A DNA stretch of 64,000 nucleotides from Alphaproteobacteria bacterium (GTDB lineage: Bacteria > Pseudomonadota > Alphaproteobacteria > Rhizobiales > JAJFHC01), in NCBI GenBank assembly GCA_021775805.1, contig JAJFHD010000055.1:62001-126000 (forward strand). The letters run 5' to 3'. Under the pieces are notes generated by a model. The model saw nothing but the letters and a program-made list of their open reading frames with translations. It was not told where the DNA came from and did not search any database. The number at the start of each line of letters is the position of its first letter. The first letter of the stretch is position 1. A program made the position numbers and the translations under genes. Below, one piece after another: positions 1 to 8,022 of the stretch.

Positions 1-113
1 TGCCCAAGCATGCTCCTGTTGGCGATCTTGTGAAGAACTTTGGGTTGTGCGGACTTCATGCGCGTACCGCGGCCGGCCGCCAGCACCACGCAAGCCAGTT
101 GGTTTTTCGTCAT
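1..113 (-). CDS. glmU: GlmU N-terminus (partial, runs off window edge)
   Basis: Only the first 37 codons are present; the rest lies beyond base 1. GlmU is the cytoplasmic bifunctional N-acetylglucosamine-1-phosphate uridyltransferase / glucosamine-1-phosphate acetyltransferase that makes UDP-GlcNAc for peptidoglycan and LPS. The visible protein has the pyrophosphorylase signature near residues 8-22 ([13 protein letters not shown]), followed by PKVLHKIA, which together are typical of GlmU rather than other nucleotidyltransferases. The start is the ATG whose complement is at 111-113. Because so little is present, another sugar-nucleotide pyrophosphorylase cannot be fully excluded, but the PKVLH segment argues for GlmU. 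Confidence 0.85.
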   Translation of the reverse strand, partial: MTKNQLACVVLAAGRGTRMKSAQPKVLHKIANRSMLG

Positions 114-424
114 GACTTCATCTCCAGCGACGAACGAGCACCTGTTGAACTGGGAATTTTACCTTGGTCGCCATGACATGACACATATGGGCATCAGTTT
201 GAACACCTGATCGAACAGCTTGGTAACTTTTGTCTCATTTCGGCAATGCCCGGCGCAAACACCACGACGCAGGTTCCCGTTGGCTACCGAAGTGATGCCA
301 GGGAATGTCTAAAATCAGATGAATGGATCGGCCGAATGTTTGATGTTTCGGCGGAGGGGCCGAATCGTGCTATCTCGAATCGGTTTATTTGAATGGTTTC
401 GGATGGATAGGGGTTGCGGCTCAC
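114..424. other. Intergenic region between glmU and the SPOR-like gene
   Basis: This 311-bp divergent spacer should carry the promoters of glmU (leftward) and of the gene at 425 (rightward). I see no convincing sigma-70 hexamer pair, RNA gene, repeat or terminator in it. A run resembling a Shine-Dalgarno site (ATAGGGG, 408-413 and just before) precedes the ATG at 425. Confidence 0.4.
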
Positions 425-1213
425 ATGAAGCTGCCCAACATAATAGGTGCTCCGAACCGATTGGATCCCGCACAGGATAACGGCGGCAGCTCTGAACTGG
501 GTTTGCCCGCCCTGATTTCGATTGCCGGGGTCGTCGTCGCGGTTGTCCTGGCCGCTGCCGCAAGCCTCGACACCTGGGTCGGATCGGGCACCGCGTCCAA
601 TGCTGCAAACGTTCAAACGGCCACGGTTGTCGACGCGGATACTTCGGCTCTGTTCATGAGACGCAAGATGGATATGCTTCAGTCAAAACTTGAAGGGCTT
701 GAATTGCGTTTCGAACAGGTCGCCGCCGGCAATCAGGAACTCGTCCGCAAAGTTCAGGACCTGCAGGACAAGTTGGGACCGTACACCGCCTCCATCGGCC
801 CCCAGGATGAAACCAGCCCTCAAGGCATTCGCACGGCAAACGCCGTGCCCCGTAAGACCGGAAAGCAAAACAGGAGCACGGTTCAGTTCAAGAATTCGCA
901 TCTTGACGCCAGCGCGAACGTCGTTACGCAAACCCAGTTCGGCCTTGAGCTTCCCAGCTTCCGGTCGTTGAAGGAGTTGCAGGTGGGATGGCAGCACATC
1001 CGCCGGCGCACAGGCCCGGTCCTTCGGGGACTTCAGCCGCGGTATTACGCCCTCCAGCTCGACAATGCTTCTATTGTCTACCGGCTGATTGCCGGCCCCA
1101 TCCGCGACGCCGCCAATGCCGCTATCCGATGCGCCAAGCTCAACGAGATTAACGTCAAATGCAAGACGACGGTTTTTGCCGGAGAGCGGCTATCGCGTGT
1201 CGCGGGCAGTTAA
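425..1213 (+). CDS. Membrane-anchored SPOR-like domain protein
   Basis: A 262-aa protein with one N-terminal membrane segment (about residues 27-46, rich in V, A and L), a predicted coiled coil (about 75-115, with KLEGLELRFEQVAAGNQEL and VQDLQDKL) and a C-terminal globular segment. That segment reads YYALQLDNASIVYRLIAGPI and then A-IRCAKLN-INVKCKTTVF, which resembles the SPOR peptidoglycan-binding fold (Y-LQ... YR-GP... A...C..L). Proteins with this architecture act in the periplasm on septal or denuded glycan. I chose the ATG at 425, which has a purine-rich site upstream, over an in-frame TTG at 389. The gene is divergent from glmU and convergent with the DJ-1 gene. The SPOR assignment rests on pattern only. 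Confidence 0.6.
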   Translation: MKLPNIIGAPNRLDPAQDNGGSSELGLPALISIAGVVVAVVLAAAASLDTWVGSGTASNAANVQTATVVDADTSALFMRRKMDMLQSKLEGLELRFEQVAAGNQELVRKVQDLQDKLGPYTASIGPQDETSPQGIRTANAVPRKTGKQNRSTVQFKNSHLDASANVVTQTQFGLELPSFRSLKELQVGWQHIRRRTGPVLRGLQPRYYALQLDNASIVYRLIAGPIRDAANAAIRCAKLNEINVKCKTTVFAGERLSRVAGS

Positions 1214-1292
1214 ACCGTATCTGGTCTAAAACATCTGCTTGAAACCAGCGCGCGGCCGGTTCGAAACCGGACGTGCATGGTTTTCGCGGCCT

Positions 1293-1916
1293 CTACGCGG
1301 CATAACGCACGACAGACGCTCCGTCGACGACCTGATGGCGCCAGTCATATTCCATTTCGGTAGCCGTCGCCTGTGCCTCCTCCAAGCCATGGAACTGGGC
1401 AACTAGGTAGAGCGCGGCATCTATTCCGGCTGATATGCCTGCCGATAACACAAACTTGCCGTTGTCGACCACCCGTGCATCGTCAAGCACCGTGGCCGTT
1501 GGCGCGTCGCCGCGCAACTCCGCAAGGGCTCCGTGATGTGTTGTGGCCTGCAGACCATCGAGCAGGCCCGCCCTTGCGAGCATCAACGCGCCCGTGCAAA
1601 CCGAGAGCACCCGTTCAGCGGGCACTGCCGTTTGCCTGATGTACTCGAGAACCGTCTCATTGTGTTTTTCCCACCGTGTCCCGGAACCGCCTGGAACCAC
1701 AAGGATGTCCGGACGTGGACAACTCCCGAACGCGTAGTCGGGATTGATGTTCAGCTTGTTTCGGGCAAGCACAGGTTTGTGCTCAAGGGCCACCGTGTAG
1801 ACATCGAAAAGGGATTTGCCGTCGTGTTGACCGCTCACCCCGAATACTTCGTAGGGGCCTGCAAAATCCAGGATCTCAACATCGTCGAACATCAGAATTG
1901 CCACACGTCTAACCAT
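1293..1916 (-). CDS. DJ-1/PfpI family protein (isonitrile hydratase-like)
   Basis: A 207-aa cytoplasmic protein of the class I glutamine-amidotransferase-like fold. Visible marks are the N-terminal strand VRRVAILMFDDVEILDFAGP, the nucleophile elbow SVCTGALMLARAGLLDG with a catalytic-type Cys near residue 100, and a C-terminal SAGISAGIDAALYLV segment typical of isonitrile hydratase and GlxA N-domains. It lacks the HTH domain of its divergent neighbour, so it is the enzyme-like partner. The start is the ATG at 1916, preceded by a GGAG at good spacing; a longer frame to 1949 has no such site. It is transcribed divergently from the AraC-type gene at 2026, a common regulator/target layout. The substrate is unknown. 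Confidence 0.8.
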   Translation of the reverse strand: MVRRVAILMFDDVEILDFAGPYEVFGVSGQHDGKSLFDVYTVALEHKPVLARNKLNINPDYAFGSCPRPDILVVPGGSGTRWEKHNETVLEYIRQTAVPAERVLSVCTGALMLARAGLLDGLQATTHHGALAELRGDAPTATVLDDARVVDNGKFVLSAGISAGIDAALYLVAQFHGLEEAQATATEMEYDWRHQVVDGASVVRYAA

Positions 1917-2017
1917 TTCTGCTCCAATCACTTTTATCGAGAGGACCACAGGGTCCAGATTATCTCATCTCGTTTGTCATTTCTCCTTGACGCGGCAAAC
2001 ATATAGAGTTCAAGTTT

Positions 2018-2052
2018 TGTCCGAAATGCCAAATAACTATCAAAATCGGACA
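2018..2052. promoter_or_regulatory. Short inverted repeat TGTCCGA-N21-TCGGACA
   Basis: A perfect 7-bp inverted repeat (2018-2024 and 2046-2052) lies across the start of the GlxA-like regulator gene, in the divergent region with the DJ-1 gene. AraC-family regulators often bind such half-sites and autoregulate. This is a weak inference, because 7-bp repeats also occur by chance. Confidence 0.25.
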
Positions 2053-3057
2053 GAACCGGGAAACGGCAATGGCTATCCTGTAACCATGGTGGCCTTTCCC
2101 GACGCCCTGCTCCTGGACGTTACAGGTCCGCTGCAGGTTTTCGGCTCAGCCAATCAGATGCTGAACAGGACGCATTACGACATCGGGATTGCGACACAAA
2201 ACGGCGAACCGGTGAAGACCGGCGTCGGCGTCACCCTTTCGGCAGATCTGTCCTTCGACGATGTTCCTGCGGTTGGCGATCTGATCGTGCCCGGCGGGCC
2301 CGGCGTCGATGCAGTTCTCGATAATGATATCCTTCTTGAGTATCTGCGTCAGGCAGCCCAAGACCAGAATCGGATCATTTCGGTCTGTTCGGGCAGCATG
2401 TTGCTGGCACAGGCCGGATTACTCGACGGCAAGGAAGCGACCAGCCACTGGTCACGGATCCCGGAGCTCCGGGACCGGTATCCGGACGTCCAATGGAATC
2501 CGGATGCCATATTCACGCGCGACGGCAGGACTTATTGCTCCGCCGGTGTCACCGCAGGGATCGATCTGGCGCTTGCCCTGGTGGAAGACGACCTCGGCCG
2601 GGCCCTGGCTCTTGAAGTGGCACGCGAGCTTGTTGTCTACATGCGCCGGTCCGGCGGACAAAGCCAGTATTCCAGGCCGCTCCGGGCCGAAGCAGCAGTG
2701 TCGTCCAGCATCAGAGGTCTTTGCAGCGCCATTGCCCAGGATCCCACCAGGGACTGGCGGGTCTCAAGCATGAGCGCTTTCGCGAACATGACGGAGCGTA
2801 GCCTGCATCGACATTTCGTCCGGGAATTCGGCGAAACCCCGTCGCGCTACGTCGAAGGCACCCGCCTCGATCTCGCCCGGTCCTTTCTCGACCATGACGG
2901 CAGAAACCTGGAGGAAGTCAGCTATCTGTCAGGCTTTGGCAGCGCCCAGAACCTGCGTCGCGCGTTCGAAAAGCTCCTGGGCGTGACGCCCAATGACTAC
3001 CGCGATCGTTTTGGCGACCACAACAGTCTACGGCCGCCGCGGGGCCGACCGGCGTAG
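2026..3057 (+). CDS. GlxA-family AraC-type transcriptional regulator
   Basis: A 343-aa protein with two parts. Residues about 15-190 form a DJ-1/PfpI-like domain (VAFPDALLLDVTGPLQVFGS, then the elbow ISVCSGSMLLAQAGLLDG with Cys, and CSAGVTAGIDLALALVEDD). Residues about 225-330 are an AraC/XylS helix-turn-helix with MSAFANMTERSLHRHFVREF, the helix-turn-helix core, and YLSGFGSAQNLRRAFEKLLG, the second recognition helix. This is the GlxA/FtrA/GbdR architecture; family members often sense small amines or amino acids. I chose the ATG at 2026; an in-frame TTG at 1987 is less likely. It probably controls the divergent DJ-1 gene, itself, or both. Confidence 0.88.
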   Translation: MPNNYQNRTEPGNGNGYPVTMVAFPDALLLDVTGPLQVFGSANQMLNRTHYDIGIATQNGEPVKTGVGVTLSADLSFDDVPAVGDLIVPGGPGVDAVLDNDILLEYLRQAAQDQNRIISVCSGSMLLAQAGLLDGKEATSHWSRIPELRDRYPDVQWNPDAIFTRDGRTYCSAGVTAGIDLALALVEDDLGRALALEVARELVVYMRRSGGQSQYSRPLRAEAAVSSSIRGLCSAIAQDPTRDWRVSSMSAFANMTERSLHRHFVREFGETPSRYVEGTRLDLARSFLDHDGRNLEEVSYLSGFGSAQNLRRAFEKLLGVTPNDYRDRFGDHNSLRPPRGRPA

Positions 3058-3383
3058 ACACTCATCAGTCAACGGGATCGCGCTTGCATTGAGTCGTAGC
3101 CCAATGACGATCTCATGTAATCTCACGGCGGACCTGTGCCATGCAACACACGTGCTGCCGGCCCCATTGGCAGTGTGGAGTTCGTAACCGTCGGCGGTGT
3201 TCCGGTCGTGCCCCGTGCATGGGTGAGTATTGTCAGTGTCGCCTATCATCTGGTCGGTGGAGCGTCTATGGTCGGCGGCGTTGTTCTGGCAATGCGTGTC
3301 GCACGTCACCGATCTGTTATTTGTGCTCGCATCATTTCTTTGCCACGATCAAACAACATATTCTGCTGACGGAGGAACAGTAA
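3058..3383. other. Intergenic region upstream of the DUF302 gene
   Basis: A 326-bp spacer between the AraC-type gene and the DUF302 gene. It presumably contains the DUF302 promoter. I see no RNA gene or clear terminator. A good ribosome binding site (GGAGG) sits about 8 nt before the ATG at 3384. Confidence 0.4.
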
Positions 3384-3896
3384 ATGACATTCAGCAATCG
3401 GCCATCACTACCTTTCAAATCGGGCTTTCTGGCAATTGCGGCAATTGTGTTGCTGAGCCTAGCCGCCCCGGCGTCCGCAGAAATGATCAAGGCTGAAGGC
3501 TGGAAATCCCATGCCTCCAAACACGGCTACAAGACACTGGTCAAGCGGCTGGATGCAGCGGCCAAGGCCAACAAGATGGGTGTGGTGACCCGCGCCTCGG
3601 CAACCGTGGGGGCCAAAATGGTCCTCAAGAAGGACATACCCGGCAACATGGTGGTCGGGCTTTATCACCCGCGATTTGCCGTTCCCATGCTTGAAGCCAG
3701 CATTCCGGCAGGCATCGAAGCGCCGATTCGCATCTATCTGACCGAGAATTCCGATGGCACCGCCACCTTGTCCTACAAGATGCCGTCGTTTGTATTTGCC
3801 CCCTACATGGCGGAAGGCGGCGACAAACTGAAATCGATCGCAAGCGAACTCGACGCCATATTCGAAGCAATCGCGACAGCCACGACATCGCCGTAA
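3384..3896 (+). CDS. Secreted DUF302 domain protein
   Basis: A 170-aa protein with a clear Sec signal peptide (about residues 1-33: a basic start, a hydrophobic core FLAIAAIVLLSLAAPASA, cleavage near ASA-E). The mature part follows the DUF302 layout: an N-terminal helix (SKHGYKTLVKRLDAAAKANK), a strand with MGVVTRASATVGAK, and YHPRFAVPMLEASIPAGIEA-PIRIYLTE before a strand ATLSYKMPS. DUF302 proteins are small periplasmic or cytoplasmic proteins of unknown role. The strong GGAGG site fixes the start. The next gene is 80 nt downstream on the same strand, and co-transcription is possible. Confidence 0.8.
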   Translation: MTFSNRPSLPFKSGFLAIAAIVLLSLAAPASAEMIKAEGWKSHASKHGYKTLVKRLDAAAKANKMGVVTRASATVGAKMVLKKDIPGNMVVGLYHPRFAVPMLEASIPAGIEAPIRIYLTENSDGTATLSYKMPSFVFAPYMAEGGDKLKSIASELDAIFEAIATATTSP

Positions 3897-3976
3897 CACG
3901 ACGACCTGACGGTCACACGGCGTTTAGAGTCGCAAACAACCAACTGGATAGGCGAGTTTCCGGAAGACACTTCGGT

Positions 3977-4624
3977 ATGGATGATACTCCCGATCCCATC
4001 GATTTTCGTCGCGGCCATGGCTCTGTCCTGTTGATTGCCTGCGGTGCGTTGGCACGCGAAATCGTCGACCTGATCGAACTTAATGCCTGGAGCCATCTCG
4101 ACGTAACCTGTCTGCCGGCAAAGCTTCATCACACACCGGAACAAATTCCCGAAGCGATCCGACAGAAAATTCGGTCGAACAAGGCACTCTACACGAAGAT
4201 CTACGTCCTCTACGGCGACTGCGGAACCGGTGGGATGCTCGACAAGGTGCTTGCCGAAGAAGGCAATATCGAACGCATAGAAGGCCCCCATTGCTTTTCG
4301 TTTTTTGCCGGCAACGAGGCCTTTGCATCGCGCGCGGAGGATGACCTGACGACATTCTTTCTGACAGACTACTTTTGCCGGCATTTCGACAAGTTTGTCT
4401 GGCAGGCGCTAGGGCTCGACCGGCGCGCGGACATGGCTGAGTTCGTGTTCGGCAACTACCGCAAGATTGTCTACATGCCCCAGATCGAAGACCCTGCACT
4501 GATGGAAAAGGCAAAGGAAATCGCCGACCGCCTGGGCCTTGATTTCGAGCATCGCTTTGCCGGATACGGCGACATGGAACAGTTCATGCGCAATGTCGAG
4601 GAGACGTCCCCCGCAACGTCCTGA
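3977..4624 (+). CDS. DUF1638 family protein
   Basis: A 215-aa soluble protein. The N-terminal strand LLIACGALAREIVDLIE, the segment VLYGDCGTGGMLDKVL and the cysteine in EGPHCFSFFAG match the DUF1638 family, whose members have conserved cysteines and are often found near one-carbon or corrinoid methyltransferase genes. The function is unknown. A GGAAG lies about 10 nt upstream of the ATG. The gene converges with the ATP-grasp gene, leaving only 14 nt between the two stops. Confidence 0.8.
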   Translation: MDDTPDPIDFRRGHGSVLLIACGALAREIVDLIELNAWSHLDVTCLPAKLHHTPEQIPEAIRQKIRSNKALYTKIYVLYGDCGTGGMLDKVLAEEGNIERIEGPHCFSFFAGNEAFASRAEDDLTTFFLTDYFCRHFDKFVWQALGLDRRADMAEFVFGNYRKIVYMPQIEDPALMEKAKEIADRLGLDFEHRFAGYGDMEQFMRNVEETSPATS

Positions 4625-4638
4625 CACCATCGCCGTGG

Positions 4639-5565
4639 TCAAGATGCAAGTTCAATTGTCTTTCGGACAAGAACTTCAGAGGCTATCTCCAGCGCATTGA
4701 ACTGCGCCATGAAGTCGACGCCGTTGTCGCGCTGAATCATTTCTCCGGTGGCGGACGACATGTACCAGGTGTCGCCTCTGGGGTTGGTTTCCAGCACGAA
4801 CAGTTCTCCGGTTTCGGCATCACGTATGACATCTGTTCCCAGCAAAGGCTGATCGGGAAACGCCGCATGGGCCTTCTCGGCCAGGCGCATGACATCTTCG
4901 TCAAAGGCCAGACTGTAGTGCGATGTCTTCTTGTTCGACACGATCGTCACGCCACCGCCGTCAAATCCGTATCGCGATTCAAGGGCTGGATACCCGTGAT
5001 CGGCCTCGCAGCGCCAGCACATCAGTGTCTTGCCGAACAGCGTCACCACCCGGAAGTTCGACGGCCAAGGTCCGGTGTAGATGAACCGCTGTGCAAAATG
5101 CGGTGCCTTGCGGCCAGGGTGCCCCTCAGGAAACGAGTCCTCAGGCTTGAATCGCACGCGCTCGGTACGTTTGATCCGGATTTCAGCGCCCTTGCGTCCC
5201 AGCTCCGGTTTGACGACCACGTAGGGGCCCCACTGTTCCGGGTCGAGCGTCGTATCGGCTCCGATTTCAATCCAGTCGGGCACCGGCACGCCAATCGCCC
5301 TCAACCGCTCGTTCTGGACGCATTTGCGGTACTCGAACCCCTGACAAACCCGGCCTCGGGGCGCCGCGAATTTTTTGATCGGCATAGGCGAGACCGTCAG
5401 CGTGGCATCGTTGGCAACCTTTGCTGCATGGCTCCAGTCAAGCGTCTTGGTGTCGACAACATGAGCTTCGATACCGGCTCCGGCTGACGCGACATTGTGC
5501 GCGATCGTCTCCAGGTCCGACAATGCCTGCTTGGTATTCTGATGTACCAATATGAGATTGGGCAT
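4639..5565 (-). CDS. ATP-grasp domain protein
   Basis: A 308-aa cytoplasmic protein with an ATP-grasp core. The strand WGPYVVVKPELGRKGAEIRI carries the ATP-binding Lys, and LLGTDVIRDAETGELFVLETNPRG carries the metal-binding E-x-N near residue 257. ATP-grasp enzymes join a carboxylate to an amine or thiol through an acylphosphate. The substrate is not evident, and the protein resembles RimK/glutathione-synthetase-like ligases only in the core. It follows the ATC-hydrolase-like gene by 54 nt on the same strand (next start 6105 to the right), so the two may form an operon acting on a small sulfur or amino-acid compound. That link is inferred. Confidence 0.75.
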   Translation of the reverse strand: MPNLILVHQNTKQALSDLETIAHNVASAGAGIEAHVVDTKTLDWSHAAKVANDATLTVSPMPIKKFAAPRGRVCQGFEYRKCVQNERLRAIGVPVPDWIEIGADTTLDPEQWGPYVVVKPELGRKGAEIRIKRTERVRFKPEDSFPEGHPGRKAPHFAQRFIYTGPWPSNFRVVTLFGKTLMCWRCEADHGYPALESRYGFDGGGVTIVSNKKTSHYSLAFDEDVMRLAEKAHAAFPDQPLLGTDVIRDAETGELFVLETNPRGDTWYMSSATGEMIQRDNGVDFMAQFNALEIASEVLVRKTIELAS

Positions 5566-5619
5566 GACCCTACTGCCTGCGATGCTTGGTGTGCTGAGAT
5601 TTCACCGGCGGTTGCCTCT

Positions 5620-6105
5620 TCATGTCTCGTTTTTACCGTCAGACCACGTGTAGCGAAAATCGCAATGGCTGGCGCCCTGCATGATCGTCTGGGTTCGTTC
5701 AAGCGATATGCGCGGGTCGTAACCCGTGCAAAACGTACCGTCACGGCCACACGACAGTAGGTGGCCGATTTCGGCAAGTCCCATCTCGCGGTACATTTCC
5801 GCATATTTGCAGCGCGTTACATTGTAATCGACGGCCGCATCGCTTTCCGAAAGCATTTCCACTTCAAGTGCGCCGTCGGCCTTCCATTGGGGCAGAAGCG
5901 CGTGAAAACCCGCAAGACTGGTTGGTTCAGTCTGCGCCTCGGCGTAGGCTTTCCCTTGGGCTATAGCGTTCTTCTTGATCGCATCGCCAAGAATCTGCCC
6001 GGCACGCTCGGCCCCCAGTTCCGCCACCATCTCCTGATAGATCGGTTTGATGACGTTGGCCTCAATGCGGCGTTGTTCAAGGATCGGCAGATCGGTCTTG
6101 CTCAT
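5620..6105 (-). CDS. L-2-amino-thiazoline-4-carboxylic acid hydrolase-like protein
   Basis: A 161-aa protein from the ATG at 6105 (MSKTDLPILEQRRIEANVIK); a longer frame begins at 6150. The order LEQRRIEANVIKPIYQEM, LGAERAGQILGDAI, then VTRCKYAEMYREMGLAEIG and LLSCGRDGTFCTGYDP matches the ATC hydrolase / DUF family, with conserved Cys residues in the C-terminal half. The founding member hydrolyses a cyclic thiazoline to N-carbamoyl-cysteine, but most relatives have unknown substrates. It sits directly upstream of the ATP-grasp gene on the same strand. Confidence 0.75.
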   Translation of the reverse strand: MSKTDLPILEQRRIEANVIKPIYQEMVAELGAERAGQILGDAIKKNAIAQGKAYAEAQTEPTSLAGFHALLPQWKADGALEVEMLSESDAAVDYNVTRCKYAEMYREMGLAEIGHLLSCGRDGTFCTGYDPRISLERTQTIMQGASHCDFRYTWSDGKNET

Positions 6106-6174
6106 GACAGGCTCATACGGTTGACTGAGGTTGTTAGGCAACTGCTTCAATGTGTTGCCGGCCGGGCTGTGAAG

Positions 6175-6567
6175 TCAAGAGATCGGCAGATAACTTTTGC
6201 TCATCAACCAGATGCCTGCTGCCAGTTGAACGCCACCCAGCACTCTAAGTACGGTCGGATTCTCGATCATGGCGGTCCCGATCTTCTCGATGGTCTCCGG
6301 GAACCCCATCCTGAGAATGCCGGCAAAAACGCTGATCCAGCCCAGCAGCGTGATCACCACCCGCCAGTCCAACACCCAGACATTATGCGTGTTGATAATT
6401 GCCAGCCCCGCCAGCAGAGCAAGAAAACCGGCAAGGAAGATCAATGGGCGGCTGGCAAGAAAATCCTGCGCCAATGCCTTCATTTCCCCGGGCCGCAACA
6501 GTCCCAGCAAACCGCCGACGACGATGACCGGACCGACAAGTCTTGCAATGAATATCGACGTTTCCAT
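6175..6567 (-). CDS. Small integral membrane protein (four helices)
   Basis: A 130-aa protein with four hydrophobic segments (about residues 6-24, 40-58, 66-86, 104-122) and few charged residues between them, so it is an inner-membrane protein. I recognise no family motif. A GGGAG precedes the start. It lies 33 nt downstream of the histidine kinase gene on the same strand, so it is probably the last gene of the response-regulator/kinase operon. It could be an accessory or target protein of the two-component system. Confidence 0.7.
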   Translation of the reverse strand: METSIFIARLVGPVIVVGGLLGLLRPGEMKALAQDFLASRPLIFLAGFLALLAGLAIINTHNVWVLDWRVVITLLGWISVFAGILRMGFPETIEKIGTAMIENPTVLRVLGGVQLAAGIWLMSKSYLPIS

Positions 6568-6600
6568 GGATCATGCTCCCGGTATCGATGGTACCACATC

Positions 6601-8022
6601 TCACACTGGCAGGGTTATCGTCGCCCGCAACCCCGCGCCCAGCCGGTTGTCGAGCACAAGCTCTCCGCCATGGCGCCGGATTATGGTTCTGGCAATCGGC
6701 AATCCAAGGCCCAGACCGCCGGTCCGGTTGTTGCGCGACTCGTCAAGGCGTTTAAACGGACCGAAGACCGTGGAAATCTTGTCGTCAGGGATTCCCGGAC
6801 CGTCATCTTCGATGGTGATGACGGCTCGATCGCCATCGACCCCGAGCGAGACCTGAACCCATTCAGCGTAGAACGCCGCGTTGCCGATCAGATTGTCTAT
6901 GGCGCGTTTCAGGGAAGCTGCCCGGCAGGTCATCGCCAAGCTGTCGAGCCCGGTGAAAGAAACGTTTCTTCCCTGATCCGAATAGTCGTTGCAGACGCTT
7001 TCCACCAGTGTTGGCAAATCGATCAGCCTGGAGCCCTCCTGTTCAGCATTCTCTTGCACAAAAGACAACAGCGACTCAGTCATGTTCTGCATGTCTTCCA
7101 GCGACAGGATGATCTTGTCACGGGTCTCGCAGTCGTCGATCATCTCGGCACGAACCCGCATTGCCGTAATCGGCGTTCGCAAATCGTGGCCCAGGGCTGC
7201 AAGCATCTGCCGGTTGTCGCCCAGATAACGTGACAGTCTCAGATTCATCCGGTTGAATGTACGGATAAGACTCCGGATGCTTTCCGGCCCGGTCTCGTTC
7301 AAGGGCGCAACCATGACACCGCGGCCAATCTGTTCGCTTGCGGCCGTCAAGGCTCTCACGGGTTTGCGAACCCGGCGCAGGAAAGCGAGCACGACAAGGA
7401 AAAGCAGCACGATAAAGACAACCGCGCCGACCGCATCCTCGAAGGTATCGTCGATCTGGTTTTGCTGATTGAGGAAGACGTTCAGCCACCGCCCATCCGG
7501 GAGCGGGACCGACAATGCATGCCCGAGCCAGCTTGAACCGAAGATCTGTTCGATTTCGCCGTCGGGTGCTCCGATCTTCGATTGATCGATGCTAGGAAGC
7601 ACATATTTTCCCAGATGACTGAAGACATCGTTCAGCGGCAAAGCATCGAACCAGGCAAGATGCAACTGTGATATGTCCTTGCTCAGACCGACCGCCAGCC
7701 GGGCCTTGAGGGCACCATTCATCGCCTTTGCATTGGGCACCGTCGCCACCGGGTTGGACGACAGGAAAAACCAGGTGTCGTTGACATTGACGGCATAGAG
7801 AATGCGCCCCTCCATTTCAGCCGGTACACGGCCGATGAGATCGGTCAGGTTACGCACATGATTGACTATTTCCAGTTGCCCGGAATCGTCCTCGCCCACT
7901 TCGTTGCCCGGATCGAAGATGAGGCCGATATCGTCAGGCAGCAGAATGATCATGAGAACCGCCACCCCGGCCAGCATTTGGGCAGGCAACACCCAGTCCT
8001 TTATCCTGGGCCAGGCTTTCAA
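6601..8022 (-). CDS. Sensor histidine kinase (HAMP-HisKA-HATPase)
   Basis: A 473-aa inner-membrane kinase. TM1 is about residues 13-33, followed by a periplasmic sensor of about 165 residues, TM2 about 200-222, and HAMP to about 270. The HisKA box is ALGHDLRTPITAMRVRAE, with the phospho-accepting His near 278. The ATPase domain has an N-box (AIDNLIGNAAFYAE), a G1 box (EDDGPGIPDD) and a G2 box (GGLGLGLPIARTII). The ATG overlaps the stop of the response-regulator gene by 4 nt, so the two are translationally coupled and almost certainly cognate. The sensor domain has no cue to its signal. The type resembles EnvZ/RstB kinases. Confidence 0.93.
   Translation of the reverse strand: MKAWPRIKDWVLPAQMLAGVAVLMIILLPDDIGLIFDPGNEVGEDDSGQLEIVNHVRNLTDLIGRVPAEMEGRILYAVNVNDTWFFLSSNPVATVPNAKAMNGALKARLAVGLSKDISQLHLAWFDALPLNDVFSHLGKYVLPSIDQSKIGAPDGEIEQIFGSSWLGHALSVPLPDGRWLNVFLNQQNQIDDTFEDAVGAVVFIVLLFLVVLAFLRRVRKPVRALTAASEQIGRGVMVAPLNETGPESIRSLIRTFNRMNLRLSRYLGDNRQMLAALGHDLRTPITAMRVRAEMIDDCETRDKIILSLEDMQNMTESLLSFVQENAEQEGSRLIDLPTLVESVCNDYSDQGRNVSFTGLDSLAMTCRAASLKRAIDNLIGNAAFYAEWVQVSLGVDGDRAVITIEDDGPGIPDDKISTVFGPFKRLDESRNNRTGGLGLGLPIARTIIRRHGGELVLDNRLGAGLRATITLPV

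Noticed and set aside
1221..1270. Small hairpins between the SPOR-like and DJ-1 genes
   Set aside because: The stems are only 5-6 bp with no T tract, too weak to call a terminator.
5761..7233. 490-codon open frame antisense to the ATC-hydrolase, membrane protein and kinase genes
   Set aside because: It runs opposite three genes with clear families, has no recognisable domain, and its composition (Arg, Gln and His rich) is typical of antisense frames in GC-rich DNA.
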